Assembly (NCBI GenBank): GCA_027186245.1
Contig: CP114493.1
Span: 8,873,501-8,937,500, forward strand
Origin: Coriaria nepalensis
Taxonomy: Eukaryota; Streptophyta; Magnoliopsida; Cucurbitales; Coriariaceae
Direction: 5' to 3'
Length of the DNA: 64,000 nucleotides
Part shown: one piece after another, positions 12,041 to 23,922 of the stretch
Layout of the letters: the number at the start of each line of letters is the position of its first letter
Position numbering within the stretch: the first letter of the stretch is position 1
Made by a program: the position numbers and the translations under genes
The notes under the pieces: generated by a model
Told to the model about the DNA's origin: nothing
Databases searched by the model: none
What the model saw: the letters and a program-made list of their open reading frames with translations, nothing else

Positions 12041-13769
12041 CATACGTGATGTACCATCATCATCTACAAATCTACCAGAATATATCATACATCTCATATA
12101 TGTATATAGATATATATATATATTTTACTAGGGCTATTGACTGAACAACAACAACATATGGTTCAACTAGAAAGGAGGTTGAGCAGGATGATTCGTGAGT
12201 AAACTTTTTAGTGGGTTCTATAAACAATATTCGAAATGGGTTTGAAGGCCTAGTCTTTTATTTCGTGGAATAATTTAATGTCTTCTTTGAAATTATTAAA
12301 TATTAAAATTAAAAAAAAAATTCAAATTTTGTTATTTAAGTGATAAAAATATTATTTTAATATTTTATTAACTTATTTTAATTAAAATTATTGAATCTCA
12401 TTATTTAAAATCAAGACAAATTAACTTAATTAATAAAATAAAAAATTAATCCCTCAATCCCACTGGTAATGGGTCCTAATTTTCTACTTTTTTTTGGAGT
12501 GAAAACCAAAAACTATTTTAACACGAACTTACATATTGATTGCGCTTTTGTAGGGTTGTGAATTGTGATTTACTTTATACAACATGTGAGGGGAAGAGAG
12601 GGGAGGTGTTGAAGATCAATGGGGGAGGGAGTGCTGTAATGGTCCCCTGTCCCATGGTTGAAGATAGGACAGCCCATCTCTGTCTCAGTAAATTTGTAGG
12701 CCAAATTAACTTACTGGGTATTATAAAAAGGACAACACTTCACTGCAAGGTTGTAATCAATCAAAGAGAATATGGTATTACTTTAGTTTAAATGGAGCTA
12801 CTACTAAGTAAATACCTTGAATTAGAAGATAGTGTTTCATGCACAGGGTGGTATACCTTCAACTACACGATACTATTTCATGTATTGGGTATATACAACA
12901 AAAAACACGAACTCCACCGCATAAACCGAACATTATATTGTTACTACTCTAATTACCATAAAGTCCACTCTATCTTGACTTTTTTTGGCATGCACTTGTT
13001 ATTAGGTTATGAAGAAGCCTATCATGCTTATCAAGTCTAGAGTATGCCCCCCCTTGGCTCTGATTAAGGACCAAAAACAATCTCCAAACACTTTTTTTTT
13101 TTAATTCTTTTTCTTGTGATTCCGGCAAGTCCAGTACTTAAAATGAACATGATTCCAGGAATCATTTTCTACTTTGTACCGTATACGTCAAGGCACTCAC
13201 AGCCTGGGATTGCAAAATAAAAACACAATAGATATATAAGCATTACAGAAAACCACAAGAGTTAAATGGAGCAACCCGTGTCCCCAGCACACACCATCGT
13301 GGCATCCCGACCATGCCAGGCCCAAGATCCGAAAAAGTCTGTCTGACCCAACCCAGGAATAACCTTAATCCCATTGCACTAGTAGTAAAACCCAAAAGAG
13401 AAAGAAAAATAAATAAATAAAAATAGGCCGACGAGGATACGGTATACCTATAATCAAAGAGCATCGGCAAATGATTATGATTCAACCGCTTGATTCCATC
13501 TATCTGAGAAAAAAAAAATTAGTTCAAAATACAAGCAATCGACTTTTTATCTATTCATCTCTCGCGGTGATGCTTAATATACATCCTTCTTATCTATTTA
13601 TCTCTCAGGTGCTTCATCATTAATTTGATCAGCTTCTCTAAAAGCAATGGTAGATTTTGCAGCAGCTTTTTGACTGTTCTGCTTACCTGATAAAACAGTG
13701 CATGTATAGATCTCTGCAAGCTAGTATTGTTGATTCCCATTGGTGTAAACTGTCTTGACTAAATACTGT
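10716..13769. other. RCC1 leader region and spacer to ALB4
   Basis: A splice acceptor at about 10776 shows that the RCC1 transcript has at least one leader intron. A pyrimidine-rich minus-strand leader-like stretch near 11740-11870 may be its first exon, so the leader may span more than 1 kb. The region 11900-12480 is very A+T-rich, with TA runs at 11928-11944 and 12017-12042. Open frames at 12540-13040 have no recognisable protein. The stretch 13080-13769 probably includes ALB4 3' UTR. Confidence 0.4.
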
Positions 13770-16764
13770 TCACTCTTGTCCAGCTTGATCTTTGTTATCT
13801 CCTGAAATGGAGACATCCGTAGTGGTTGAAGTAGAATACACTTCAGCTACTGCCTGAAAAAATTATGTCCATGGGAATTGAATAAATATTTACTACACAC
13901 TGAAAGTTCTCTATAGTGAGTTTAGCAGCAATCTAATACTAAGTATAATACTTTCTCTGTAAGCTGAGAGGACTGCAATGCTTCATCCCTGTTGTTAATA
14001 ACAGAAACTTCAGTTTTAAATGCGGTTGTTGTTTTCTCATCTTTGTTTGATTCCTCCCTGGATATATTTCCGTTGACCCCAACATTTGAGGACTTATTGT
14101 TGTTAGTCTCAGAATGAATTTCACTTCTTTCAACAACAAGATTACTTCCACTTGTCATTTGATTTGTTTGCGCTTCTGCTTCTGCTGCTGCTGCTTCTTC
14201 AGCTTTCCTCTTTTCTTTTTCTTCTCGCTCACGTCTTTTCTTTGCCTCTTGCTCTTTTAGCTGTCTAAATCTGAATAAAGATTAACATATTAGATCTGGA
14301 GAGATGGTAAGTGAAGGAGACTATTGGATACTAATTTCATTAAACTAACCTTTCACCAGGTCGTAGCCCATCAGAGGTCAATTTCTCTGCTTGTTTGGAT
14401 TCCGTTTTGATTTTTGGTTCAACTATGGATAATTTCGGAATCTCTAACTGGTCTTGCTTGATGACATCATCACTTAATTCCTTCACTTGGACTTTTGCAC
14501 CTCCTAACTTTTGTAGCCATACTTGTTGGGCTGTGCTCAGGATGTTGTTAGTGAACCTATAGTAATAATATTTACACATGATGAGAAAAGAAAATAAAGC
14601 TATGATCTCAAAAGAAAGGTTTCAAACCCGAAGAACTAAATTACAATACCGAAATTATAACAAGATTAATAGATAAAGGCTCTGGTTCTAATATTTGAAT
14701 TAACTAACCAATAGAGGCTTAGACCGGAAGGAACTGAAAGAGCGAAATAACCGATCATTAGAGGGAGCAACTTTGTGAGGGCCTGAGAAGTCTTCATGTT
14801 TGGATCATTACTCTGAAAAGAAGTCGTTCAACATGATAAAAATTCCATCCTCGGAAAAGTATATTCTGAATATTAGAAACTTAAATCAATATTGAGAATC
14901 TGCATATTGACCGACCTGTGATGATTGCATTATTTGGACTGAGATGTACTGGGAGATGACAAGCAACAAAGGCAAGACAAGATATGCCAAAGTATCTGAC
15001 CATCCAAGAGGAGGTTGACCGTCCTGAAATATAATTTTAGGCAGCCAAAATGAATGATAATTTATCATTCAAGAAAAACACACGAGCAAGAAAGTGTCAT
15101 TATTCTAGTTAAATGAAGGTCTCATCTATTTCAGCAGATGATAGATCAGCGAATGTCTCACTGACAAACCCAGGTAAATATATGGCCTTTTCAAGTTCTG
15201 TAACGAAGATCATTCTGCAAAACAGAGCTCAACTCTCAAGTTAAAATACTTACTATGAATGGAAAAAGCCAAGAGATACCACTGCCACTTTGACGAGCGG
15301 CTACTGTAGTTGGTCCGGCCAGGGAAGGTATCCAGAAGAAACCTTCAGTAAGGAGTCCCTTAATGTTAGGCATAAACATTACATTAGAATGGGAAACGTT
15401 GAATAAAAAAAGTGATCAAAACAATTTAGTACAAAGATCGATACAAGGTATTCTTGTACCTCATCTGCCACATTCGAGAGAGCCCTATATAGTCCAATCC
15501 ACACTGGAATTGTAACGAGTGTAGGCAGGCACCCTATCACACAATTTACAAATTATATAATATAAGCGAAATAGAAATTGAGTAAAAAGAATCAGAGGCC
15601 TCAAAAAATCTAGGGCAACTTGCATACCAGCAAACGGGTTTATGCCAGCTAACTTATATAATCGAGCAGTCTCAAGTTGAATTCTCTCCTGCAGTGGATA
15701 GGAAAAACAAACTGAGTCACAAATTTAAAGGATAATTTTGGTTCAAACGACGTCTGTTAAGTCCAGTTTGAGTATTATTATTCTAGCATAAACAGAGAGA
15801 AAAACTGGGTATACATGATTGCATGAATACAAGTATGTTCTTCCACACATGGTATCACTTTGTACCTGATTCCCAGCATACCGTTGTTGAATAGCCTTTA
15901 TTTGAGGTTGCAAAGATCGCATAGACATCGCAGATTCAACCTGTAAATAATATTAATCATGTAAAATTGATATTTCCCCCGTTGCTACAAATCTTTCCAA
16001 CTAAACCAATTATTAAGAGAACTCGTTTAATATCAAAGTTTCAACAATATAAACCTAAAATTCTTCTTCAATTCAATAAAGTAAAAACTTCCACAAAACC
16101 GACCTGTTTCTTCGTCAAGGGAAATGTGGCTGCCTTAACAAGAACAGTGAGGAGTATAATAGCAAATCCATAAGCATAAGGAACATGTACAGTAGAAAGT
16201 CCATCCTTTAGAATCTGTAATTGAGACCAAAAAAAAAAAATCACCCTTCAGATACAGGGAATATAAATTTCTAGAAACTTCTTCCTTTCTTAACTCTAGT
16301 ATCCTTACTAAATATAGCAACAATCTTCTCACTAGCAAAGACCAAAACAAAAATGGAAAAAAAAAAGTTCATAAATTCTAAACGGTTCTATAAATTACCT
16401 TGAGAACAGTTTCCATGTAATTAGTAATCCCAGAAAACCAATCGTTACTCTGTTTCGAAGTTCCAACAACTTCAGAGGAAGCAGAAGCCGAAACTGCAGC
16501 ATCCGCAATCGTATAAATTAAGCTCTCAGTTTTGCCAAGCATGTCCCTAACTAAGCCCTCCGCACTGTCTGGGTCAGGGAAGAAACCCTGTTTGAACCCA
16601 AACCTAGCCACAGAAAGCGAGCCACGAAGAAATGATTTGCGGTGGTGATGGTGGTAGGAGAAACTATGATAATTGTGCCGGTGAAGGAAGGGAGTTGGCG
16701 TTTTGAAATGGTCTGGAAATGGAAGGAGAACGAGGTTTGATCCGTGCGAAAATACAGTAGCCAT
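13770..16764 (-). CDS. ALB4: ALBINO3-like thylakoid membrane insertase (ALB4 type, YidC/Oxa1/Alb3 family)
   Basis: This protein inserts and assembles thylakoid membrane proteins; Arabidopsis ALB4 works with ALB3 and supports ATP synthase assembly. Eleven minus-strand exons join in phase: 16764-16399, 16214-16104, 15940-15866, 15688-15628, 15533-15460, 15358-15254, 15023-14916, 14812-14709, 14556-14350, 14270-13952 and 13853-13770, giving 537 residues. Residues 1-60 are a Ser/His/Arg-rich chloroplast transit peptide. The insertase core follows with its membrane helices (PYAYGFAIILLTVLVKAA, LAYLVLPLLLVISQYISV, LPLMIGYFALSVPSGLSLYW). The core matches ALB4 more than ALB3, for example QVESAMSMRSLQPQIKA. 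The tail has GERFRQLKEQEAKKRRERE, then an Ala/Glu and Ser/Asn-rich end. It lacks the basic RRSKRSKRK-like motif that ALB3 uses to bind cpSRP43, which also favours ALB4. Confidence 0.93.
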
Positions 16765-16787
16765 TTCAGTTGAAATCTGAAATCTAA

Positions 16788-16804
16788 AAACCCTAGGGTT
16801 TTAG
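16788..16804 (-). promoter_or_regulatory. Palindromic double telo-box in the ALB4 leader
   Basis: AAACCCTAGGGTTT is two telo-box cores back to back, 24 bp upstream of the ALB4 ATG. Further upstream (about 16980-17015) are several GGGCTGGGC/TGGGCC motifs of the site II type. Telo-boxes near the start are common in plant housekeeping genes; the role here is inferred. Confidence 0.5.
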
Positions 16805-17682
16805 TTGAAATTGGGAATGGGAGGTTCTGTATGAAACTATGAAGCACTTTTTCTCCTTTTTTTTTTTGTATGAACGGGTGAGTTAACTCGGACTGATGTC
16901 TCGGGGTTTGATTAAAGAAGTAGCACGAAGAGGATGATGACTTGATGAGCCAATTGAATTGGTTCAGATATTTGTATTGGAATGGGCTGGGCTTGGCTGG
17001 GATGGGATGGGCCGAGATGGTGTTTCGTATTAAAGAATGTGCTGTCCATTGAAACCAGGAAATGGCCAATGGATGCGATGTTTGGGCTTTTATTGGGCAT
17101 CCAGTCTGGAAAGGCCTGGAGATGGAAGTTCTGGATCTTGTAGGATCATGTTTAGGGATTCCTGCTGTATGGGCTGACAAAAAAAAAAGTATTATATATT
17201 TTGATTAATAAATATTTTAATTTGGAAAAAAAAATAAAAAAAAATTGATAAATTAATATTTAATAAATTTATTTTAATTTAAATTTTAAAATAATATATT
17301 AATTTTTTTATAATTTAATATTTAATTAAATTAATAAATTTATTTAATTTTAAAATTATTAATTTATCCATATTTTAACAGAAAATTTGAAGTTCTGTCA
17401 AATTTCACTTATTACTTTGACTAAGTTTTGACCGAATATGCCAATCATTTGATTTGATTGAGTGACTCACAGTTCTAGTCAAAATCAAATTCAATCGTCT
17501 ATGTTTATTTGGCTTTACTGCTCATGAACATGAACATGAACATGATCTAACAAAACAAGGTAGTAAAAACCACTTTGACATGTTGTTAAGACAGAGATAT
17601 GAGTAATCATGTAATCACGAGTCTTAAGATGATACTGCTACTGTCTAGTGTCTACACACTCACTCCTATTGATCATCTTCCC

Positions 17683-17715
<33 letters not shown>

Positions 17716-18281
17716 TAAATTCTCTTCTTTTGATGTCTCTGTGTCTCGTGCATGAAAAGACTAGTACTGTTAGTCCCCCTAGGGGGAAGTTGACGTAGGG
17801 GAGGGGACCATGCATTATACGTAGAGGGCTGTATGTAAATGTGTGTCATTATTATATGCATGCATTTCTCATCGTTTCACGACACTCCATATGTCCATAA
17901 AGCCCTAGCTCGCTATTTGATTTAGGACGTGACAAAAATAACACATGCCATCTCCCTTCTCATTCGCCCTTCTCTATATATCTATCTTTTTATATATATC
18001 CATTTGTCTCATTCATTATTTATATAATATATAGTATTTATTATTTGTATTTTCCCAACTATATCAACTTTATATTGGAGAGCTGGACTGAGAGTGAAGT
18101 CGGGTCTTTTTTTTTTTTTAACTCTATTTTTACTTGATTCATATCATTATGCACATCATAACTTTGCTTCAATATCCATCTCTCTCTATTTGTGCTGGTC
18201 TTTAGGATGATTGAGAGAACATTTTGGTAGAGCGATAAGGTTTAGAGAAAGAAGGAGAGAGTTGATTGTTAAAGATTAGGT
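16805..18281. other. Divergent spacer between ALB4 and the methyltransferase gene
   Basis: The ALB4 promoter lies at the left end. The region 17180-17370 is almost pure A+T. A short ATGAAC repeat (three to four copies) lies near 17523-17545 and a T run of more than 20 at 17683-17707. A plus-strand leader with GA-rich sequence precedes the methyltransferase ATG from about 18060. I see no gene. Confidence 0.45.
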
Positions 18282-19022
18282 ATGAAAGCCACTCAAACCA
18301 AAAATCCTCTAGTAATATTCAGATGGTTCATTCTCTCTCTCCCTTTCTTCCTCCTCCTCCTCTATCTCCGCTCCACCACCATCTCCACGACCACCAGTAC
18401 TTCATTCCAACCAAACTCACCGGAAAAACAAGACATCCGAATCCGACCCGGATACACATCCTACGAATCCTACGTAAAACGCCAGCTAAACAAAACCCTA
18501 GACCCGAAGCTAAGAAACATATGGACAACTCGAGATTGGGACAGAAAAATCCAAGCCTTCTCTCAATTCTTCCAAGACTTGAAAAACCTCAAGCTCATTT
18601 CCAATGGTTCCAAAGCGTTATGTATCGGGGCCCGGGTCGGACAAGAAGTTGAGGCGCTAAAACGGATAGGAGTGTCGGATTCAATCGGAATCGATCTGGT
18701 CCCGTACCCTCCGCTTGTGATCAAAGGCGATTTCCATAACCAACCATTTGAGAATGGGACGTTCGATTTTGAATTCTCGAATGTCTTCGATCACGCTCTT
18801 TATCCGAAGAAATTTGTTTCGGAGATCGAACGGACGATGAAGAAAGGTGGAGTGTGTGTGTTACATGTGGCGATAACTCGCCGGTCGGATAAATATTCGG
18901 CCAATGATCTCTATAGTGTTGAGCCCTTGGTGGGGATGTTCGAGAGGTCGGAGATTGTTCGGGTTCGGAAGGTTGACGGGTTCGGGTTAGACACGGAGGT
19001 TGTTTTCAGAAAGATAAGGTAG
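18282..19022 (+). CDS. Membrane-anchored S-adenosylmethionine-dependent methyltransferase, At1g24480-type
   Basis: This is a single-exon, 246-residue protein. Residues about 11-28 form one hydrophobic segment (VIFRWFILSLPFFLLLLYL) after a short basic N-terminus, which suggests a type II signal anchor of the secretory pathway. A Rossmann-like methyltransferase fold follows: a motif I-like stretch (ALCIGARVGQEVEALKRIG), an acidic residue at the end of strand 2 (IGIDLVPYPP), motif III-like FDFEFSNVFDHALYP, and GGVCVLHVA near the end. The motif I glycines differ from the classic GxGxG, so the fold assignment is good but activity is not proven. The substrate is unknown. The start is the first ATG; an overlapping frame from 18266 is a shadow. 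Confidence 0.8.
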   Translation: MKATQTKNPLVIFRWFILSLPFFLLLLYLRSTTISTTTSTSFQPNSPEKQDIRIRPGYTSYESYVKRQLNKTLDPKLRNIWTTRDWDRKIQAFSQFFQDLKNLKLISNGSKALCIGARVGQEVEALKRIGVSDSIGIDLVPYPPLVIKGDFHNQPFENGTFDFEFSNVFDHALYPKKFVSEIERTMKKGGVCVLHVAITRRSDKYSANDLYSVEPLVGMFERSEIVRVRKVDGFGLDTEVVFRKIR

Positions 19023-19947
19023 AAGGTCGATTGATGATCCAAATTCCAACGCCCGTGATTAATAAATTGGATTGATTCATTATTCTGATAATCTCACTCG
19101 TAAACATTTTGTTAGATGATTTATCTGAAATTTGAAATTTGATTAATCGGAATTTATTTTTCTTTCCTGTCTTTATTTATATTATTTTTATTTTTATTTT
19201 TATTTTTATTTTTCTTTCTTTATTTTATTTATTTTGTCAACTCTAAAGTAAGAGAATGTTTGGTGAGAGGGGCCTATCATTTAATAGAAGACATGTTAAT
19301 TTATTGAACGAGACAGCATCACAGCAATAATTTATTTTATTGAGTGAAAATAAAAATAAAATAAATATATTTTTTAATTTTTACTTGATTTCTTTTTATC
19401 TAACATACTTATTTAGTTTTTTTTCAAAATTTTAAAAATAAAAAATCAATCGTTAAATTATTAAAATATACATATTTTAAATAGTTAATTTATTTAAATT
19501 CTTATGCATATATTACATAATTTTTTAACGAAATTAATTCAAAAAAAAAAAATACTAAAACACGACAATAAATTATTAAAATATAAAATCAAAATCTTCC
19601 CTCTTACCCATCCCTTATATATAACCAACCAAGCAACAGAGAATCAATCTTTGTATTCCTCTTGTTCTCATTCTCAAATCGAACCAATCACGCCTGCTGG
19701 TAACAATCTCCATAACCCTCGTATAGCACAAAGCCTATAACATAACAGGACCTTAAAATTTAACAACCAAGTGACTTCACTACTATCATAAAAATGGGAA
19801 AGTACCAATTCCCATGGCTCTCAAAGAAAATGGCCAAAATGAGGCTCCTCCCTCTCCATTCCTCTTAAGAAACCCAAAAGACTATCTTCATTCCTCTTGA
19901 GAGAAATTAGACATATGCTTGACACATTCTACAACTGAGATTCTACA
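19023..19947. other. Spacer, A+T-rich
   Basis: It holds the methyltransferase 3' UTR and a TTTTTA pentanucleotide-like repeat at about 19170-19213. The rest is A+T-rich DNA to about 19600. From 19620 the base composition is more balanced, but I found no coding signal. Confidence 0.4.
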
Positions 19948-20527
19948 TTACCGATTTGGGGTGAATCGTTCATTGCTTTCAACTTCCGAGTTGTCTGGTG
20001 ACAATGAATTATCTGATGGAGTCAGTGAGCTGGTATCTGAATCATCATCAATCCTATCTTTCTTCATCTTCAGAACTTCCGCTACTATCATCATTAAATA
20101 TACCTACGGGAGTAGCTCAGAGGCTATTCTTGTTCTGTGATTGATTTTCCAACTTTTCAATTCGGCAGGGCCCAAATGATGATGGTTCCTTATCCTTTTG
20201 ATCTTTCTGTATGTTTAGAATCTTTTGGTTTATAATTTGGAACAGTAATAGCTTCACTGATTGCCTTGTGATGAGTAGCAGTACTAGAAGTTGTCGTTTC
20301 ATTTGACCTTCTGGGTTTCTTGACGATATAATTGAAATTATCAGACTTATTAGATGACTGAGGTTTTGCCATACTTCTAGAAACTTTTGGAATCTTCTTG
20401 TCAGGATGGTGGGTGGCTTGTTTGTTGAGCTTCTCCTTTACCAACGGTTGAGGTGTTGCATCGTAAGGATCCCGTTCATTTATACATGCAGAGACGGTTG
20501 AACTCACTTCTTTAACAGTTTTTCGGA
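19948..20527 (-). pseudogene. Frame-broken C-terminal tail of the upstream repeat-protein gene
   Basis: Directly after the stop at 20512, minus-strand sequence that still reads like protein continues in other frames. The second frame (about 20525-20190) carries VKEVSSTVSACINERD, which matches the repeat core of the upstream gene (for example DVKEHSSVANAGINQQ). A third frame (about 20230-20117) carries KLENQSQNKNSL and a stop, then ATPVGIFNDDSSGSSEDEE. The last piece, back in the first frame, runs to a stop at 19948 (SLTPSDNSLSPDNSEVES). Three shifts in one direction and internal stops point to a decayed 3' end rather than introns. Assembly errors could mimic this. Confidence 0.6.
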
Positions 20528-23283
20528 GGACGTGATGATTTCGTTTTTCTTTTCTTCCTCAAGTTCGGAGATGTGAGCTTTGATTCAGGCGTCTCTTTAT
20601 TAGAATCAGCGATCAGAACTTTGTTTTCTTCCAATGAAGGGATTTTGCTCTCGCCCATTTCAAGGACAGAACTAGTTTGCTTTTCCGTTTCAGTGATTTG
20701 AGGAAGAACAGGTGGAGCATCTGGTTCTACATCGGAGTCTTTTTGATTGATTCTTGCAGTGACTGTAGAATTCCCATCTTTAACATCCTTCCCTGGAGCT
20801 GAATTCACAGCATCCAATTGATTAGGAGCAGTTGATGATTTCTTTTTCTTTTTCTTCTTTCCACTACTTAAAGGAGAACTATCTAAAGCTGCTTCTGCTC
20901 TCTGTTTCTCTCCTATGATCTGAGATGAAACTTCCATCTGGGAGCTCTCTTTATTCGAATCAGATGCAAAAACCTCTTTTTCTTTCAAGGATGGTGCATT
21001 GGTTTCGCCAAGTTCCAGGACAGCATCATTCTGTTTTTCCTTTAGAGAAGTCTGAAGTGGCTTGGATGTCGTTATACCATGCAAATCATTCTCCGGAATA
21101 GGTGCTAGCTTAGGTTCTCCGCTTGCAATCTGTTGATTAATTCCTGCATTAGCCACCGAGCTGTGCTCTTTAACATCTTTTCCAGGAGATGAAGTTATGG
21201 AATCCACTTTACTAGATCGATTTGATGATTTTGTTTTCCTTTTCTTCCCACTGCTTGAACAGGTCCGCAACTGGTTTACATCTTCCAAATCACCTTTTTC
21301 GTTTGCGCTATATTCCAAATCCCCTATTTGCTGAGATGTGTCCTCATTCTCATGCATTCTGCTTTCCCCAAGTTCCAGGACAGAACTATTGTGATTTTCC
21401 TTCAGAGAGATTGGAGGTGATTCAGACGTTGTACCATGCAAACCATTTTCGGGAATAGGCGCTAACTCAGGTTCTCTATCAGCAGTCTGTTCATTGACTC
21501 CTACACTGACCACTGAGTTGTCCTCCTTAACATCTTTTCTGGGAGATGGAGTTACGGAATCCACTTTACTAGAACGATTTGATCTTTTCTTTCTCCCTTT
21601 CTTCTTCCTAGTGCTCGAACGGGACCCCAACAGGCTAGCACCGCCTTCTAGATTGCCTGTTTCTATTGCACTCTGTTTCTCCCCTATTTGGTGACATACG
21701 TCCTCATTATTGAGGGTTTGGTCATTAAAAACCGAGACCAAAATCCTGTTTTCTTTCAAAGGGTCTTCTTCTTTCCCCTGAACTGTTTCAACCTTGCGTG
21801 TTTTACTTGCATGGGGCTCCGTATGAGAGACTCCTTCTAATGAACTACTGCACTGCATGAGCACCTCATTTGAAGATCTGTTTGTTTTGACCTTCTCTGT
21901 AAATTCAGTTTCATCAGGAAGATTATTGTTATAAATCTGAGTTCCATAATCAGACTTCTTATGGGCATCAGATGACGAACTACAGCAAGGTTCGTCTAGA
22001 ATAACTTTATTTACCGTCCTCGTATGTGCATTTTCAGCTGAATTTTCTTGAAATACAATTTCTCTTTGTAATGGATTTTCACCAACAGAATGGTCAATTC
22101 CATTTAAAGCACGGCCATTCAGTGAGTCTTCTTCATTCCTTTTCCTTTTATGCTTTGTCTTTACAGTAGGTGATGCTCCAACTACACCATCTTGGGACAC
22201 ATTAACCGTCCCATATGGATTCACTTTTCTAGAGCTGTCCTCAATGCTTGTGATCTGAGTTATGGGTACCTCCTTTTCCCACATTTCATCATGGGATGAA
22301 AATTCTCGACTGTTCTCACCAGCACTTTTGATCCCGACCTTCGAAACATTCAAAGCTTCTTTACTAGTTGAGCCATTAGGCTCAGATGCCAGCACTATCT
22401 CTTTACTGTAGTGTTTACTTGCATCATCAGGCAGTGAAGAATGGTCAGAGTTGAGCAACCTTTTTTCAGGAGCAAGTACAATGCCATTGGATGTTGTCTT
22501 ATTGTTGATGCCTGAACAGTCCAAAAGCTTGGTAGAATTAGCAGCAATAAGACCCTGATTTTCAACCGTCTCCCCAGAACTAGAAGCATCAACACTAAGA
22601 AACCAGTCCTTTTTTATGCCGTCAAACGCACTTTTCACAAGCATGGAATCATATAAGTAATAAAAGTGCCCTCTGCGCTTTACCTGTCAGGTTCAGAAGC
22701 TCGGTAAAGTCAATAAACAATCAAATTGCTTGACATAATTCACTTTACTATATGTGACAAAGAATCACACCTTTATAGCATTTATCTTCACGCTCCCAAT
22801 ATGTGGAAAGCATAGTGGGTGCTCCTTCTCTATTTTCTCTGCATCCCAAATTGACAATAGTATACAGGTTAAGGCATCTAAATAGGCAGTTTAGTTCATT
22901 TACAGGCAAACAGCCATGGATTGAAATATCATCAACCTGTCTCTCTCTCTCTCTCTTAACAAAAAAATATCATCTCTCTGTCTCCGATTGACATTTGAGA
23001 GAAACTAAAGGGACTCCTTAAGAATTGCATCCAGCCAAACAGAGGAATTCATATGTTGCTAACCAATAATAATAATAAAAAACAAAGAATCGAAACGATA
23101 ACTCACAAGAATCATTCGAATAATTCTACAGCCACAAGACTTCGAGCCAGTACCTTTCAAACATGCGATGGTGTCGGTATCGAGGACCATCAAGACCAGA
23201 TGAGTTCCGAGGCTGGTGTCTATGAAAACAGAGCTGTAGGAAGCTGAACCGCCGCAGTCGGAGGCAGAACCCGGCCGCGCCAT
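20512..23283 (-). CDS. Uncharacterised Lys/Ser-rich repeat protein with conserved N-terminal domain
   Basis: I do not recognise a named family. Minus-strand exons 23283-23154, 22838-22771 and 22683-20512 join in phase to 789 residues. Residues about 15-100 form a compact conserved-looking domain (SSVFIDTSLGTHLVLMVLD, then KIEKEHPLCFPHIGSVKINA and HFYYLYDSMLVKSAFDGIKK) with the strand pattern of a ubiquitin-like fold; that fold is my inference. The rest is low-complexity and probably disordered. It contains four diverged repeats of about 100-130 residues, each opening with a basic cluster (starts near 21617, 21262, 20870 and 20560: KKKGRKKRSNRSSK, GKKRKTKSSNRSSK, GKKKKKKKSS, RKKRKTKSSRPPK). 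The first three carry a KDVK core. The basic clusters suggest a nuclear or nucleolar location. The ATG at 22644 is internal because two upstream exons fit. The stop falls inside the fourth repeat. Confidence 0.75.
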
Positions 23284-23922
23284 AGATTTCCTTCTGTGCG
23301 TACAGAATCGAGAGAGGTTCAGCTCCAAGCGGTTAGAAGACGATTAATAATTTTCCTCAAAGGAGAGACTCCGAGCCCAGTAGCAGCGAGCAAGAGGCGC
23401 CATGGATTTTGTAGTAAGTAGGGTTTAAGAATTTCGAAGAGCTGGTGCGCACAAGTTTTTCAAGGTCCCCATGGGGTTAGAAGTTAGAACGGTGGGTTCT
23501 GTGGGACACGTAGGACGAAGCGGCCACGTGTTTCATGTAAGCTGTGGTTGGGCTGGGCTTTTGTCCGGGTCTAGGTCGAGAACCACTCATAAATGCTTCA
23601 AACTGAAGCCCATTACTTTGGGCCTCGATGCTCATTTACAAAAATAATGATCATCATAATCTATATAATTGACATTAATTAATTATATCAATCGGTTGAT
23701 GTCATAACTTCCTAATTAACTGATATTGTACGACTTTACTTTCACCCTTACGAAACATAAAAAAAATTGAGAAAACGACAGAAGCCATTTGATTTCCATG
23801 AAATACGGAACAACGGGTTGAGTTCTCCTCAAGTTTATATCATTTATTATCATATTTCATAAATTTGTACCAAATTGATCAATCTCCAACTTTAAGATGA
23901 CATGATGAAGTTGAAGGAATCA
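23284..23922. other. Promoter of the repeat-protein gene and spacer to the reductase 3' end
   Basis: The stretch 23440-23640 has GGGCTGGGC and a G-box-like CCACGTGT near 23523, on the upstream side of the minus-strand repeat-protein gene. The remainder is A+T-rich, with the reductase 3' UTR at its right end. No gene is seen. Confidence 0.4.

Noticed and set aside
12540..13040. Two short open frames of about 82 codons downstream of A+T-rich DNA
   Set aside because: The first has no ATG start, neither shows codon structure or a known motif, and no splice sites connect them to a gene.
16551..17180. 209-codon open frame on the minus strand over the ALB4 promoter and first exon
   Set aside because: It overlaps the ALB4 transit-peptide exon in another frame, has no domain, and its sequence is Pro/Ser/His-rich in the way shadow frames are.
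20100..20160. tRNA-like A box (GGGAGTAGCTCAGAGG) at about 20107
   Set aside because: There is no B box, no cloverleaf and no matching acceptor stem; it lies in the broken tail of a protein gene.
20512..22644. Gene start at the ATG at 22644 for the repeat protein
   Set aside because: Two upstream exons join in phase and add a conserved-looking N-terminal domain, so that ATG is internal.
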